Assembly: GCF_009729205.1 (NCBI RefSeq)
Contig: NZ_VTHB01000008.1
Coordinates: forward strand, 186,001 to 250,000
Length of the DNA stretch: 64,000 nt
Direction of reading: 5' to 3'
From: Mycobacteroides sp. CBMA 271
GTDB lineage: Bacteria; Actinomycetota; Actinomycetes; Mycobacteriales; Mycobacteriaceae
Below the pieces are notes generated by a model. That model was not told the origin of the DNA and searched no databases. It worked only from the letters and a program-made list of their open reading frames with translations. Positions 41,387 through 50,428 of the stretch are shown piece after piece (positions within the stretch are counted from its first letter, which is position 1; every line of letters begins with the position of its first letter). Position numbers and translations under genes: made by a program.

Positions 41387-42159
41387 CGCAAAGCCTTCCC
41401 GGTGATGCGGTCAGACCACAGCAGACCAACGCACGCCAGCACCACCCCAACGACCAGCAGCGCACCGCCCGCTCCGCCCGAGCACAGCACCGTGAGCGGT
41501 TCGGCTCCGATCATCTGCCCCAACCCGATTCCCGCGACCGGGAGGCCGGTCAACACCGCGGCGGTGGCGCGCGGCCCGGCAAGTCCGGCGTTCACACGCG
41601 CCGTAAACCGTTGCCTCTCCTGCAGATCCGTCCGGCATGCGTCGAGCAGATCGGCCACGGCGAGACCATGGTGTTCAGCCAACGTCCAACCGCGACTGAT
41701 TCGATCCCATTGCGATCTTGCCGATCCCAGCGTCGAAGTCACCGGTTCTTGGTTCATCCCCATTCGGGCACGGGCCGCGATGGCCGCGAACGTCTCGCCA
41801 GCACTTCCGCCTAGTTCAGCGGCAGTGGCCTCAAATGCGCGGACGGGATGCGCGCCGATCCTCAGTTCACCGACAACGACGTCAAGTCCCGCCTCTAGCG
41901 CGCTCAACTCCTCCGAGCTTGCGGACAATCGTCGACGCCGGAGCCATCGCACACTCACCGTCGCGCCGACTACAGCCGTCGCAAGCACCACCGAGAGCGG
42001 CAACAACCACACAGCGACCAGCACAGGGGCGCCCATGGGCACCGCCGCCAATTTCGTGTTCCAGCGCTTATGCCCCGTCGCATCCCTCCTCAGGCGTGAG
42101 CGTCTCTGGGGCACAATCAGTAACGCCGCCGCGAGCAGTACGAGGGCATGGGGCGTCAT
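41383..42159 (-). CDS. TadB-like membrane protein (type II secretion F family, Rv3658c-like)
   Basis: The 258-residue protein has two N-terminal membrane helices, a cytoplasmic F domain (ELSALEAGLDVVVGELRIGAHPVRAFEATAAELGG, LDACRTDLQERQRFTARVNAGLAGPRATAAVL) and two terminal helices. ATG 42159 overlaps the TadA stop (ATGA). It is the second platform component of the tad-type apparatus. Confidence 0.87.
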   Translation of the reverse strand: MTPHALVLLAAALLIVPQRRSRLRRDATGHKRWNTKLAAVPMGAPVLVAVWLLPLSVVLATAVVGATVSVRWLRRRRLSASSEELSALEAGLDVVVGELRIGAHPVRAFEATAAELGGSAGETFAAIAARARMGMNQEPVTSTLGSARSQWDRISRGWTLAEHHGLAVADLLDACRTDLQERQRFTARVNAGLAGPRATAAVLTGLPVAGIGLGQMIGAEPLTVLCSGGAGGALLVVGVVLACVGLLWSDRITGKALR

Positions 42160-43316
42160 TGCGTGTTCCGCGCGATCAACGCGTCCAACTGCGCAGTGCC
42201 CGCACAGGCCCGACCGTCGACGTTCCACGCGGGTACCACCCGTGCGATCCCGTCGTCGCCCTTACACACCACGGCGATCTCGGTGAGACGTCGTACATTG
42301 CCGAATCTTCTGATATGGCATACGCATTGAATAGCCGCGGCGAACTGAGAGTGCAGCGATGCACGGTCCAAACCGCCCAACGCCCCCAGCGCCTCCAACC
42401 TCGCCGGAACCTCCGCCGGAGCGTTCGCGTGGACGGTACCCGCGCCACCATCATGGCCGGTGTTGAGTGCGGTCAGCAGATCGACCACCTCGGCACCTCG
42501 CACCTCGCCCACCACGATCCGATCGGGGCGCATCCGTAACGCCTGACGTACCAACTGACGGAGGGTCACCTCCCCCGCCCCTTCGACGTTGACGGCACGC
42601 GCGGTCAGTGTGACCACGTGCGGGTGCCGCGGTGCAAGCTCCGCGGCGTCCTCCGCGCAGATGATGCGCTCCGCCGGGTGCACGGCCCCGAGCAGTGCAG
42701 ATAGCAAGGTGGTCTTACCTGCCCCGGTGCCCCCGGTGACCAGGAACGCCAGTCGCGCTGCCAGTATCCCGCGGAGCAACCTTCCCGCGTCCTCGTCCAC
42801 GGTGCCATCGTCGATAAGTTGATCTAAACCCTTTGCGGTGGGCCGCAGTACGCGCAGGGACACACATGTACCGCCGATCGCTATCGGCGCAAGCACCGCG
42901 TGCAAACGCACTACCGCATGCGGTGGTCCGACGCCGGTCAGCTGTCCATCGACAAAGGGTTGCGCATCGTCGAGGCGACGTCCGACCGCGAGAGCCAATC
43001 GTTGCGCGAGGCGACGCACGGCCGCGTCATCGGCGAATCGCACCGTGGTGAGCCGCAGTCCCTGCCCGTCATCCACCCAGACACGGTCGGGTGCGGTCAC
43101 CAGAACGTCGGTCGTGCCGTCCGCCATCAACAGCGGTTCGAGAATTCCCGCTCCCGACAGTTCGCTCTGGAGCTCCTTGATGCTGTTCAACACATCGCTA
43201 TCACCAAGTACACCACCGGATTCGGCGCGGATCACGGCCGCCACCGATGTCGGTCGCAACGTCACGTTCTCGGCGGCAAGTCGCTCTCGCACTCGGTCGA
43301 TCAACGATCCGGTCAT
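42156..43316 (-). CDS. tadA: TadA-type secretion ATPase (Rv3659c-like)
   Basis: The 386-residue hexameric ATPase has the type II/IV secretion layout: an N-terminal domain, Walker A GGTGAGKTT near residue 197, an Asp box (RIICAEDAAELAP), Walker B (RMRPDRIVVGEVRGAEVVDLL) and the His box (NTGHDGGAGTVHAN). It powers pilus assembly or secretion through the TadB/TadC platform. ATG 43316 overlaps the ssd stop. Confidence 0.93.
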   Translation of the reverse strand: MTGSLIDRVRERLAAENVTLRPTSVAAVIRAESGGVLGDSDVLNSIKELQSELSGAGILEPLLMADGTTDVLVTAPDRVWVDDGQGLRLTTVRFADDAAVRRLAQRLALAVGRRLDDAQPFVDGQLTGVGPPHAVVRLHAVLAPIAIGGTCVSLRVLRPTAKGLDQLIDDGTVDEDAGRLLRGILAARLAFLVTGGTGAGKTTLLSALLGAVHPAERIICAEDAAELAPRHPHVVTLTARAVNVEGAGEVTLRQLVRQALRMRPDRIVVGEVRGAEVVDLLTALNTGHDGGAGTVHANAPAEVPARLEALGALGGLDRASLHSQFAAAIQCVCHIRRFGNVRRLTEIAVVCKGDDGIARVVPAWNVDGRACAGTAQLDALIARNTQ

Positions 43317-44386
43317 GCTGCAACCCCGTTGCCGTCGTGCGAGGCCAACACGAGCACCGACTGCGCGGCGATCGCCAAGGGTGAGCGACGCGATAGCCTC
43401 AGGCCGTCGTTATCGAGTCGATTGCCAAGGTTCGGTTCCGGACGCATAGCGGCAATCAGCGGCGCACCAACGATTGCGGCCACCTCGGCCGGGCGTAATC
43501 CACTCGGTGCCGGACCGCGAACAAGGACACCGACATTCGGGTTGGTCGCCTGCACCGCAGCGACCACCAGTGCGGCCGATGCGCATGCCCGGACCTCGGC
43601 GGGTGTCACCACAACAACCAGATTTGCGCGGTCCAGCGCGACCACACTTGTTGCACCGAGACGTCTCGGGAGGTCGACGACCACCGGCACGCCGGCCTCG
43701 CGCGCGCTATCGATCACCCCGCCGATCGCTTCGGCATTTCCGCCGCCGCCCGTCCGATCACCCGATACGACAACAAGTCCGCGGCGATGTGGGAGCGCAC
43801 GGCGAAGCGCGTCGAAGCTCACCCGACCGCTGCGCATATCGATATCCGGCCATCGCAGACCCTCGACGTCCTCCCAACCGAGCAACAGATCGATTCCACC
43901 GCCGTACGGATCGGCGTCCACGAGCAGTGCCCCGCCCGGAGCGCACAGTCCGATCGCGGCACAAAGAACGGATGCGCCGGCACCGCCGCGTCCGCCCACC
44001 ACCGCTATCACAGCGGCCCGGCCCGGCCCAGTCGACGGCGGTATCGCCGAACATGCCTCGACGAGGCGTTCCTCATCGGCGGGTAGGGCGAGCACCTGCT
44101 CGGCACCAACCGTCACCGCTGCGCGCCACACTTCGCTCGTCGGCTCATCCCTGCAGACGAGCAGTACTCGCATCCGGCGCGGCAAACGGGTCACCGCGTC
44201 CAGTGAGGCGTCTGTACCGTCGAGAATTACCGCGCCCGCGCGGGCCCATGCCTGTCGGCCAATGGACCCGGCATCGGTAGCGAGAATCAGTGGCCTGCCG
44301 ATCGCGGCGACGATCCGTTCGATGTCATCACCGAGCCGTCGATCACCGACCGCGACGACAATCGGCTCCCCCTCATGTGCGCTCAC
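43313..44386 (-). CDS. ssd: Ssd: CpaE/MinD-like septum site-determining protein (Rv3660c-like)
   Basis: The product of about 357 residues starts with a receiver-like region. A MinD/ParA-type ATPase domain with a degenerate P-loop follows (AVVGGRGGAGASVLCAAIGL), then LLVDADPYGGGIDLLLG and VVVDLPRRLGA. In CpaE-type proteins this localises the tad apparatus; in M. tuberculosis Ssd inhibits septation. GTG 44386 is the favoured start; GTG 44392 or 44395 are alternatives, none with a strong ribosome site. It is the first gene of the leftward tad operon. Confidence 0.88.
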   Translation of the reverse strand: MSAHEGEPIVVAVGDRRLGDDIERIVAAIGRPLILATDAGSIGRQAWARAGAVILDGTDASLDAVTRLPRRMRVLLVCRDEPTSEVWRAAVTVGAEQVLALPADEERLVEACSAIPPSTGPGRAAVIAVVGGRGGAGASVLCAAIGLCAPGGALLVDADPYGGGIDLLLGWEDVEGLRWPDIDMRSGRVSFDALRRALPHRRGLVVVSGDRTGGGGNAEAIGGVIDSAREAGVPVVVDLPRRLGATSVVALDRANLVVVVTPAEVRACASAALVVAAVQATNPNVGVLVRGPAPSGLRPAEVAAIVGAPLIAAMRPEPNLGNRLDNDGLRLSRRSPLAIAAQSVLVLASHDGNGVAA

Positions 44387-44512
44387 AAGCACCACGATCA
44401 AGGTTGCGCGGAGCGCGCGCCAGAGCCGTTCCAAAGATTGGGGATGGACGCCAATCTGTGGATAGATCGGGGTGAACCGCAAAAATCGGAGACGAACGTC
44501 CCCAGAATAGAG

Positions 44513-44582
44513 GACGACCCTCGCCAGGGGGGGAGGAGGCGAGGGTCGTCGTGCTTCAGCCCCGGGGGGTCGGGCTGAGACA
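44513..44582 (-). promoter_or_regulatory. Tandem hairpins in the divergent ssd/HAD intergenic region
   Basis: GACGACCCTCGCC (44513-44525) pairs perfectly with 44538-44550 around a 12-base G-rich loop. A second stem-loop (CTTCAGCCCC...TCGGGCTGAG) follows at about 44554-44578. They lie in the 384-base gap between ssd and the HAD gene, so they are either in the ssd leader or end a small transcript. Nothing else is visible in the gap. Confidence 0.6.
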
Positions 44583-44770
44583 CACTCGGCATAGCCGAGT
44601 AACCCCACTATACACACGAACCTGGTGAGGGTGGCAAGACCAAATCGGTCGAAAAATGGAAAGAAAGGCAACCCTTCTTCTGGCACCACTGCGTTACCAG
44701 ACCACCCAGGCTGAACAGCCACTTTCCAGATGGGCGCAACCGCGCAGCCGCCGAGATCTATCCTCGACGT

Positions 44771-45652
44771 GTGACCGATCACGCAACGGCACCCGGACCC
44801 ACTCCTTCATTCGAGGACCGGGATGCCGCGGCCATTAACCCACCCACCGACGCCCCGCCGGCCCCCAGGACGGCGGCCTTCTTCGATCTCGATAAGACGG
44901 TGATCGCGAAATCGAGCACCCTTGCCTTCAGCAAGCCCTTCTTCGACCAAGGCCTCATAAATAGACGCGCTGTCCTGAAATCGAGTTATGCACAGTTTTT
45001 CTTCTTGCTGTCCGGCGCCGATCACGACCAGATGGATCGCATGCGCACGCACATCACCAACATGTGCATGGGCTGGGATGTCGAGCAGGTGAAGGCGATC
45101 GTGGCCGAGACGCTGCACGACATAGTCGACCCGCTGGTGTTCGCCGAAGCAGCCGATCTGATTGCCGATCACAAGCTCTGCGGTCGCGATGTCGTGGTGG
45201 TCTCCGCGTCAGGCGAGGAAATCGTCGCCCCCATCGCCCGCGCCCTCGGCGCGACCCATGCCATGGCGACGCGCATGGTTGTCGAGAACGGCAAGTACAC
45301 AGGCGAAGTCGCGTTCTACTGCTACGGGGAAGGGAAGGTGGCGGCGATCCACGAGCTCGCCAAGCGCGAGGGCTACCCGCTGGAGCACTGCTACGCCTAT
45401 TCCGATTCGATCACCGATCTTCCGATGCTGGAAACTGTCGGTCACCCGACAGCCGTGAACCCCGACAGGGCGCTACGCAAGGAATCCATGGCCCGCGGGT
45501 GGCCGGTGCTGACGTTCTCGCGGCCCGTGTCGCTGGGCGATCGGATACCGGTCCCTTCCGGTGCGGCGGCGGCGACCACGGCCGCCGTCGGCCTGAGCGC
45601 CATTGCTGCTGGGGCACTTACCTATTCGTTGATCCGCAAGTTGCGACCGTGA
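44771..45652 (+). CDS. HAD-IB family phosphatase (Rv3661-like)
   Basis: The 293-residue protein has the HAD motifs: FFDLDKT (nucleophile Asp, motif I), VVVSASGEE (motif II), the motif III lysine in GEGKVAAIHE and DSITDLPML (motif IV). This is the SerB/Cps-type IB subclass. A C-terminal helix (AVGLSAIAAGALTYSLI) may anchor it in the membrane. A disordered N-terminus of about 35 residues precedes the domain. It lies between ssd and the Ms1 RNA gene, as in M. tuberculosis. Confidence 0.92.
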   Translation: MTDHATAPGPTPSFEDRDAAAINPPTDAPPAPRTAAFFDLDKTVIAKSSTLAFSKPFFDQGLINRRAVLKSSYAQFFFLLSGADHDQMDRMRTHITNMCMGWDVEQVKAIVAETLHDIVDPLVFAEAADLIADHKLCGRDVVVVSASGEEIVAPIARALGATHAMATRMVVENGKYTGEVAFYCYGEGKVAAIHELAKREGYPLEHCYAYSDSITDLPMLETVGHPTAVNPDRALRKESMARGWPVLTFSRPVSLGDRIPVPSGAAAATTAAVGLSAIAAGALTYSLIRKLRP

Positions 45653-45713
45653 TAGTCGACACGTGTCACATTGGAAACGTACGTAACAATGTCATGACTG
45701 TAGGGATTACCCC

Positions 45714-45742
45714 TTGATGTGACCGCCGTCTGAGTGTAGAAA
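45714..45742 (+). promoter_or_regulatory. ms1: Probable promoter of the Ms1 RNA
   Basis: TTGATG (45714-45719), a 17-base spacer and TAGAAA (45737-45742) resemble a SigA promoter. The distance to the terminator would give a transcript of roughly 295 bases, the size known for Ms1. The assignment is by pattern only. Confidence 0.45.
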
Positions 45743-45747
45743 GTAGG

Positions 45748-46043
45748 TACGGAGCCTGGTAAGGCTAAGGTCGACCCGGAAGAGAAGGATCGATCTCCCG
45801 ACCTAGGATTCCTAGCACGGACTATGGCACCCACGCGGAGCACGCCGCGACAAGGGCAGAAGCGTTGTGGGCCTGCGTAATTGCGAACAGTGAAGATTCA
45901 CCAGACTTCTTGGGTGAAGTCCGAGTCAGCAGCGTCGCAAAATCGCCGAGGCCACCCACACAACCCACCTAGCACGCTTGGTAACCGTAGAAATCCGTGC
46001 TAGCGGGCGACGAGCCGATTCAATCGGATCGTCGCCCGCTTTT
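45748..46043 (+). ncRNA. ms1: Ms1 (MTS2823-type) 6S-like small RNA
   Basis: The roughly 400-base gap between the HAD gene and the Rv3662c-like gene contains no open frame but holds several stem-loops and ends with an excellent terminator. I recall that the abundant mycobacterial RNA Ms1/MTS2823 (about 300 bases, binding core RNA polymerase in stationary phase) is encoded exactly here, downstream of Rv3661 on the same strand. CTAGCACG (45969-45976) pairs with CGTGCTAG (45996-46003) near the 3' end. The 5' end is estimated. Confidence 0.8.
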
Positions 46044-46044
46044 A
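46002..46044. terminator. Terminator of Ms1, also facing the Rv3662c-like gene
   Basis: AGCGGGCGACGA (46002-46013) pairs with its complement ending at 46040, the stem continues as CCGAT/ATCGG after one mismatch, and TTTTA follows. It lies between the convergent Ms1 RNA and the Rv3662c-like gene and can serve both. Confidence 0.9.
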
Positions 46045-46052
46045 TGTTCGGG

Positions 46053-46796
46053 TCAGCCCGCCGCCGTATCGGCGATCGACGCTGCCTCAGCCGCGCCGGC
46101 GGTTAGTGCCTGACAGCAGAACACTATCCATGCGGCGACGGCCTCGGGGGTGCCCGCTGCGAAAGCAGCCGACAGCTCCCGATATCTCCCGGACTGACGC
46201 ATCCACATCACCTCAGGAACGCCGAGCGCATGCGGATCCAGACCGCGCGACACCGTCACCAATCGGGCCGCGGCGCGCGCGACGACACCGTCCGCAGAGC
46301 CAAACGGACTCAGCACCAACAACTCCCCATGCGTAACTGCGGCGAGAATCGGCGCGGACACCGACGTTCCTCCCGAGATCAGCTGCGCCAACAGTTCCAG
46401 CCGATCGGTGTCGACGCCGGGGCGAGGTCGGCCAAGGGTGTCCTCGTCCGCCATGCCGGTCGCGGCCAGCACATGCAGGCGGGCCAGCGCCTGCAATGGC
46501 GCGCGCGACCACACCGCGGTCAGCTGCGCCAATGCGTCACCGTCGAGCGCCTGCCCAACACGCAATGCACCGGCCAGTATCGGATCGTCTACCGCGCCAT
46601 CGGCACTCAGCTTCATCGTGCCGCCGTCCAGCGCCGATGAGGATCTGGCTGCGCGCACGGCGGCCTCGGCCGCCGTCACCGGCCATCCCCGCAGGTTGGC
46701 GCGATGGCGGTGGACCTTGCTCAGCGCGTCACGGGCCGCCTCGGCAGCATCGGATACCCCGGGCAGGTCGCCCAACGGTGCGAGTGGGTCAGTCAT
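46053..46796 (-). CDS. Conserved protein of unknown function (Rv3662c-like)
   Basis: The 247-residue soluble protein is alanine-rich and helical, with segments HRANLRGWPVTAAEAAVRAARSSSALDGG, LTAVWSRAPLQALARLHVLAA and GVPEVMWMRQSGRYRELSAAF. The order matches Rv3662c next to dppD. The arrangement of an early LDGG and a central helical bundle faintly recalls Fic-like folds, but the HPFx[D/E]GN motif is absent, so no function is given. Confidence 0.85.
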   Translation of the reverse strand: MTDPLAPLGDLPGVSDAAEAARDALSKVHRHRANLRGWPVTAAEAAVRAARSSSALDGGTMKLSADGAVDDPILAGALRVGQALDGDALAQLTAVWSRAPLQALARLHVLAATGMADEDTLGRPRPGVDTDRLELLAQLISGGTSVSAPILAAVTHGELLVLSPFGSADGVVARAAARLVTVSRGLDPHALGVPEVMWMRQSGRYRELSAAFAAGTPEAVAAWIVFCCQALTAGAAEAASIADTAAG

Positions 46797-46830
46797 GGTC
46801 GATCAACAGTACTCAACCGCCCTTCGCGCC

Positions 46831-48477
46831 TCATTGCAGCGCCTTACGCTCCTCACGCCGGATTCGCTGCCGCGCGGGATCCGGCACCGGCACCGCTGCC
46901 AACAACCGTTTGGTGTATTCGTCCGTGGGCGCGGTCAATACCTGTTCATCCGAACCGAATTCAGCAAGACGACCATGGTTGAGCACAGCGATCCGGCTCG
47001 CTACCAACTCGACCACCGCCAGGTCGTGACTGATGAAAAGACAAGCGAACCCGTACTCGCGTTGCAGTTCACCAAACAGTTCCAGTACCCGCGCCTGCAC
47101 CGACACGTCCAATGCCGAGGTCGGTTCGTCGGCGATCAGCAGGGTCGGCTCCAGTGCCAAAGCTCGCGCAATACCCACACGCTGTCGCTGCCCTCCGGAA
47201 AGCTGGTGGGGGAAGCGGTTTCGCATATTGGCGGGCAACTGCACCTGCTCGAGCAGCGCCTTGACTCTGCTCTCGCGTTGGGCGCGGTCCATCTCGGTGT
47301 GCAAGGTCAGCGGCTCGGCGATCGACTGGCCGATCGGCCAGCGCGGATTGAGCGATGATCCCGGATCCTGGAAGACCACCCCCACCTTGCTCCGAATCTC
47401 CCGCAGCTGCTTGCGGTTGGCCATCGAAATATCTTGGCCCGCAACACAGATCTTGCCCGCCACGACCTTGAGTAGGCCCACCGCGGCACGCCCAATGGTG
47501 GACTTGCCCGATCCCGATTCGCCGACGAGCCCCACCACCTCGCCGCGCCCGACGGCGAAAGACACGTCGTCGATGGCTCTGAAAACGCCGTGCTGCCCGT
47601 TATATTCGATGACGGCGTGCTCGACACTCAGCGCCAACTCCGTCGCAGGTACCGAAGGCTCCTCATCGCCCCCCAGAGTCGCACCCAGATGAGGTACCGC
47701 TGCCAACAGCTGCCGCGTGTACGGCTGTGTCGCTCGGTGGAAGATGCTCTCGGCATCTCCTTCCTCGACGACCGCGCCGTCCTTCATCACCATGATCCGA
47801 TCGGCCAAGTCCGCGACCACACCCATGTCGTGGGTAATGAGAATGATGCCCGCGTCGATGCGGTGCCGCAGATCCCGCATCAGATCAAGGATCTCGGCCT
47901 GCACCGTCACATCGAGAGCGGTGGTGGGCTCATCGGCGATGAGCAGCCCCGGATCCAGCGCAAGGGCCTGCGCGATCATCGCGCGCTGGCGCTGCCCACC
48001 GGAAAGCTGGTGTGGGTAGTGCTTGATCCGTTTCTCCGGTTCCGGCATGTCCACGAGCTCAAGCAACTCGATGGCACGCTCGCGCGCCTGTCTGCGTGTC
48101 ACTTTCCCGTGCGCCCGAATGGCTTCGGCGATCTGCCAGCCGATGGTGTACACCGGGTTGAGCGCCGTCATTGGCTCCTGGAAGATGACGGCCACATCCT
48201 TGCCGCGCACCGCCCGCAGCTCGTCATTGGTGGCACCAAGCAGCTCAACGCCGTTAAGTCTGATGCTGCCGCGCACCCGTGCGGTCGGCGGCAGCAGCGC
48301 AGGAACGGCCATCGCGGTAGTCGATTTTCCCGAACCCGACTCGCCGACGATAGCGAGTACCTCACCCCTGGACACCCTCAGCGAGACACCCTTGACCGCG
48401 GGAATCCACTGCTTATCGACCTCGAAATCGACCGAGAGATCGCTGATCTCGACCACGGAATCTGTAGACACCTCCAC
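46831..48477 (-). CDS. dppD: Dipeptide ABC transporter ATPase (fused DppD-DppF type)
   Basis: The 548-residue protein contains two complete ABC ATPase domains. The first has Walker A GESGSGKST and signature LSGGQRQRAM; the second has Walker A GESGSGKST near residue 325 and signature LSGGQRQRVG. LLIADEPTTALD and LLIADEPTSALD are the Walker B segments. A linker joins them, as in fused dipeptide/oligopeptide importers. It energises DppB/DppC. It begins exactly after the dppC stop codon, so the four genes form one operon, dppA-B-C-D in transcriptional order. Confidence 0.94.
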   Translation of the reverse strand: MEVSTDSVVEISDLSVDFEVDKQWIPAVKGVSLRVSRGEVLAIVGESGSGKSTTAMAVPALLPPTARVRGSIRLNGVELLGATNDELRAVRGKDVAVIFQEPMTALNPVYTIGWQIAEAIRAHGKVTRRQARERAIELLELVDMPEPEKRIKHYPHQLSGGQRQRAMIAQALALDPGLLIADEPTTALDVTVQAEILDLMRDLRHRIDAGIILITHDMGVVADLADRIMVMKDGAVVEEGDAESIFHRATQPYTRQLLAAVPHLGATLGGDEEPSVPATELALSVEHAVIEYNGQHGVFRAIDDVSFAVGRGEVVGLVGESGSGKSTIGRAAVGLLKVVAGKICVAGQDISMANRKQLREIRSKVGVVFQDPGSSLNPRWPIGQSIAEPLTLHTEMDRAQRESRVKALLEQVQLPANMRNRFPHQLSGGQRQRVGIARALALEPTLLIADEPTSALDVSVQARVLELFGELQREYGFACLFISHDLAVVELVASRIAVLNHGRLAEFGSDEQVLTAPTDEYTKRLLAAVPVPDPARQRIRREERKALQ

Positions 48478-49392
48478 CTACCTTCTCCGTGGATCGAGGG
48501 CGTCACGCAACGCGTCGCCGACCATGATGAAGCCGAGTACCGATGCCGAAAGGAACAGCGCAGGAAAGATGACCAGCAGCGGTGTCGTGGCGAACCGCGC
48601 CTGTCCGTCATTGATCTGCAGACCCCACGAGATGGCCGGTCGCTGCAATCCGATCCCCATGTACGTCAGCGTCGCTTCCGCAGCGATGAACGTTCCGACG
48701 GCGATCGTGGCGTAAACCAGAACCGGGGCCAGCGCATTGGGAAGGATGTGTCGCACCAGGATTCGCCACGTGGACGCTCCCAGCGCAGTGGCCGCCTGCA
48801 CATAATCACTCTGTTTGATCGTCATCACGCTAGAGCGAACCAGTCGCATGGCCGTCATCCACCCGAACGCAATGAGTGCTCCAGCCACAGAGAACACCGA
48901 GCGTTCCGCGACCACGGAGAGCAATATCATCCCGCCGAGAATCATCGGGATACCGAAGAAGACATCGGTCAACCGAGCCAGGATGGAGTCAGCGATCCCG
49001 CCGAAGTATCCCGCGACAGCACCCACGATCACACCGATCAACAGCACACCGAACATCGACAGCAGACCGATGGACAGTGATATGCGGGCACCGTAGATCA
49101 CGTTGGCGTAGTAGTCACAGCCTTGCAGATCGGTACCGAACCAATGAGCGGCGCTAGGACCCTGCCGGGCGACATACAGATCGCATACGCGCGGGTCCTT
49201 ACCGAAGGCGAAAAGCTGCGGCACTAACGCCATGACGATCAACAGCAGCAACAACGTTGAACCGGTGATGAAGAAGCCGCTGCGGCGCAGGTACTTCCAG
49301 GCATTGCTCCACAGGTCGGATTGCTCTACCAGAGTCTCCGCCGCGGCATCGGGTCCCGAGACGGGGACGGCACTGTGCACTGGGTCAGTCAT
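48478..49392 (-). CDS. dppC: Dipeptide ABC transporter permease DppC
   Basis: The 304-residue permease has an N-terminal cytoplasmic helix, six membrane helices and the EAA coupling motif (YVQAATALGASTWRILVRHILPNALAPVL), which contacts the ATPase. ATG 49392 overlaps the dppB stop by eight bases. It pairs with DppB to form the channel. Confidence 0.94.
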   Translation of the reverse strand: MTDPVHSAVPVSGPDAAAETLVEQSDLWSNAWKYLRRSGFFITGSTLLLLLIVMALVPQLFAFGKDPRVCDLYVARQGPSAAHWFGTDLQGCDYYANVIYGARISLSIGLLSMFGVLLIGVIVGAVAGYFGGIADSILARLTDVFFGIPMILGGMILLSVVAERSVFSVAGALIAFGWMTAMRLVRSSVMTIKQSDYVQAATALGASTWRILVRHILPNALAPVLVYATIAVGTFIAAEATLTYMGIGLQRPAISWGLQINDGQARFATTPLLVIFPALFLSASVLGFIMVGDALRDALDPRRR

Positions 49393-50428
49393 AACGAATC
49401 CTCGGGTCCAGCACCGCGTACAGGATGTCGACGATGAGATTAAAGAAGATGTAGAAGAACACGATTAGTGTCAGGATGCTCACCACTACGGCACCCTCCT
49501 GATTACGCACCGCGTCGAAGGTGGCACGTCCGAGGCCGGGAATGTTGAACACCGACTCGGTGACGATCGCGCCGGCCAGCAGCGCACCCACATCGGCACC
49601 GATGAACGTCACCACCGGAATCAGGCTGTTACGCAACGCATGACGCACCAGGACGCGCGGCTCCGAAACCCCCTTGGCGCGCGCGGTACGGATGTACTCG
49701 GCACTCATTGTTTCCAGCAGCGAGGTACGAGTGAGTCGCGCGACATATGCCATGGACAGTGCTGCCAGCACTAGGCCTGGAAGGATAAAGCTGAACCAGC
49801 CGTCTCGGATGCCGGCGATGGGGAACCATCCGAGCTTGAATCCGAAGAGGTACTGCGCGAGAAAGCCAAGCACGAACACCGGCATGGAGACCAGCAACGT
49901 GGTGCTCACCAGCACAACGTTGTCAAAGAAGGAGCCGCGGCGGATCGCACACAACACGCCCGCGGCGACACCTATGATCGTCTCGAAGATTGCCGCGATC
50001 ACAGTGAGTCGCAACGTCACTGGTAGTCGCTGTTCTATCGTTGCGGACACCGGACGCCCCGCGAAGTCGGTGCCGAAGTCACCCTGCAGAAAGCCCCAAA
50101 CGTACTTGCCGTACTGCACGAGCAGCGGATCGTTGAGGTGGAAGCGTTCACGCAACTCGGCCATGACCTGTGGAGTAAAAGGCCTGTCCCCGGCGAGCGC
50201 GCGGATGGGGTCACCCGGCAGCCAGTAGACCATCACGAAGATCAGCAGCGAGGTGCCGATGAGTACCGGAACGGCCAACAGCGTTCGTTTAATGACATAG
50301 CGGAAGAGGCCGGAGTGCGTCCATAAGCGGCCGAGGAACATAGCGTCGTCGACGACCGGAATCGCGTCGCTGACCCCGCGAGTATCGACGCCCTTGATCA
50401 ACCATCGAGGCCACTTCCCGCCGGTCAT
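49385..50428 (-). CDS. dppB: Dipeptide ABC transporter permease DppB
   Basis: The 347-residue permease has an extra N-terminal extension before FRYVIKRTLLAVPVLIGTSLLIF, six helices and the EAA loop YIRTARAKGVSEPRVLVRHALRNSLIPVV. ATG 50428 overlaps the dppA stop (ATGA); ATG 50362 (MFLGRLWTH) is an alternative closer to the usual DppB start. The order and fusion of subunits match the M. tuberculosis dpp locus. Confidence 0.93.
   Translation of the reverse strand: MTGGKWPRWLIKGVDTRGVSDAIPVVDDAMFLGRLWTHSGLFRYVIKRTLLAVPVLIGTSLLIFVMVYWLPGDPIRALAGDRPFTPQVMAELRERFHLNDPLLVQYGKYVWGFLQGDFGTDFAGRPVSATIEQRLPVTLRLTVIAAIFETIIGVAAGVLCAIRRGSFFDNVVLVSTTLLVSMPVFVLGFLAQYLFGFKLGWFPIAGIRDGWFSFILPGLVLAALSMAYVARLTRTSLLETMSAEYIRTARAKGVSEPRVLVRHALRNSLIPVVTFIGADVGALLAGAIVTESVFNIPGLGRATFDAVRNQEGAVVVSILTLIVFFYIFFNLIVDILYAVLDPRIRYD

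Noticed and set aside
42900..44465. 521-codon open frame on the plus strand
   Set aside because: Antisense to tadA and ssd; the Ser/Thr/Arg-rich translation has no recognisable fold and the opposite frames are conserved proteins.
47590..49080. 496-codon open frame on the plus strand
   Set aside because: Antisense to dppD and dppC, which are unmistakable ABC transporter genes.
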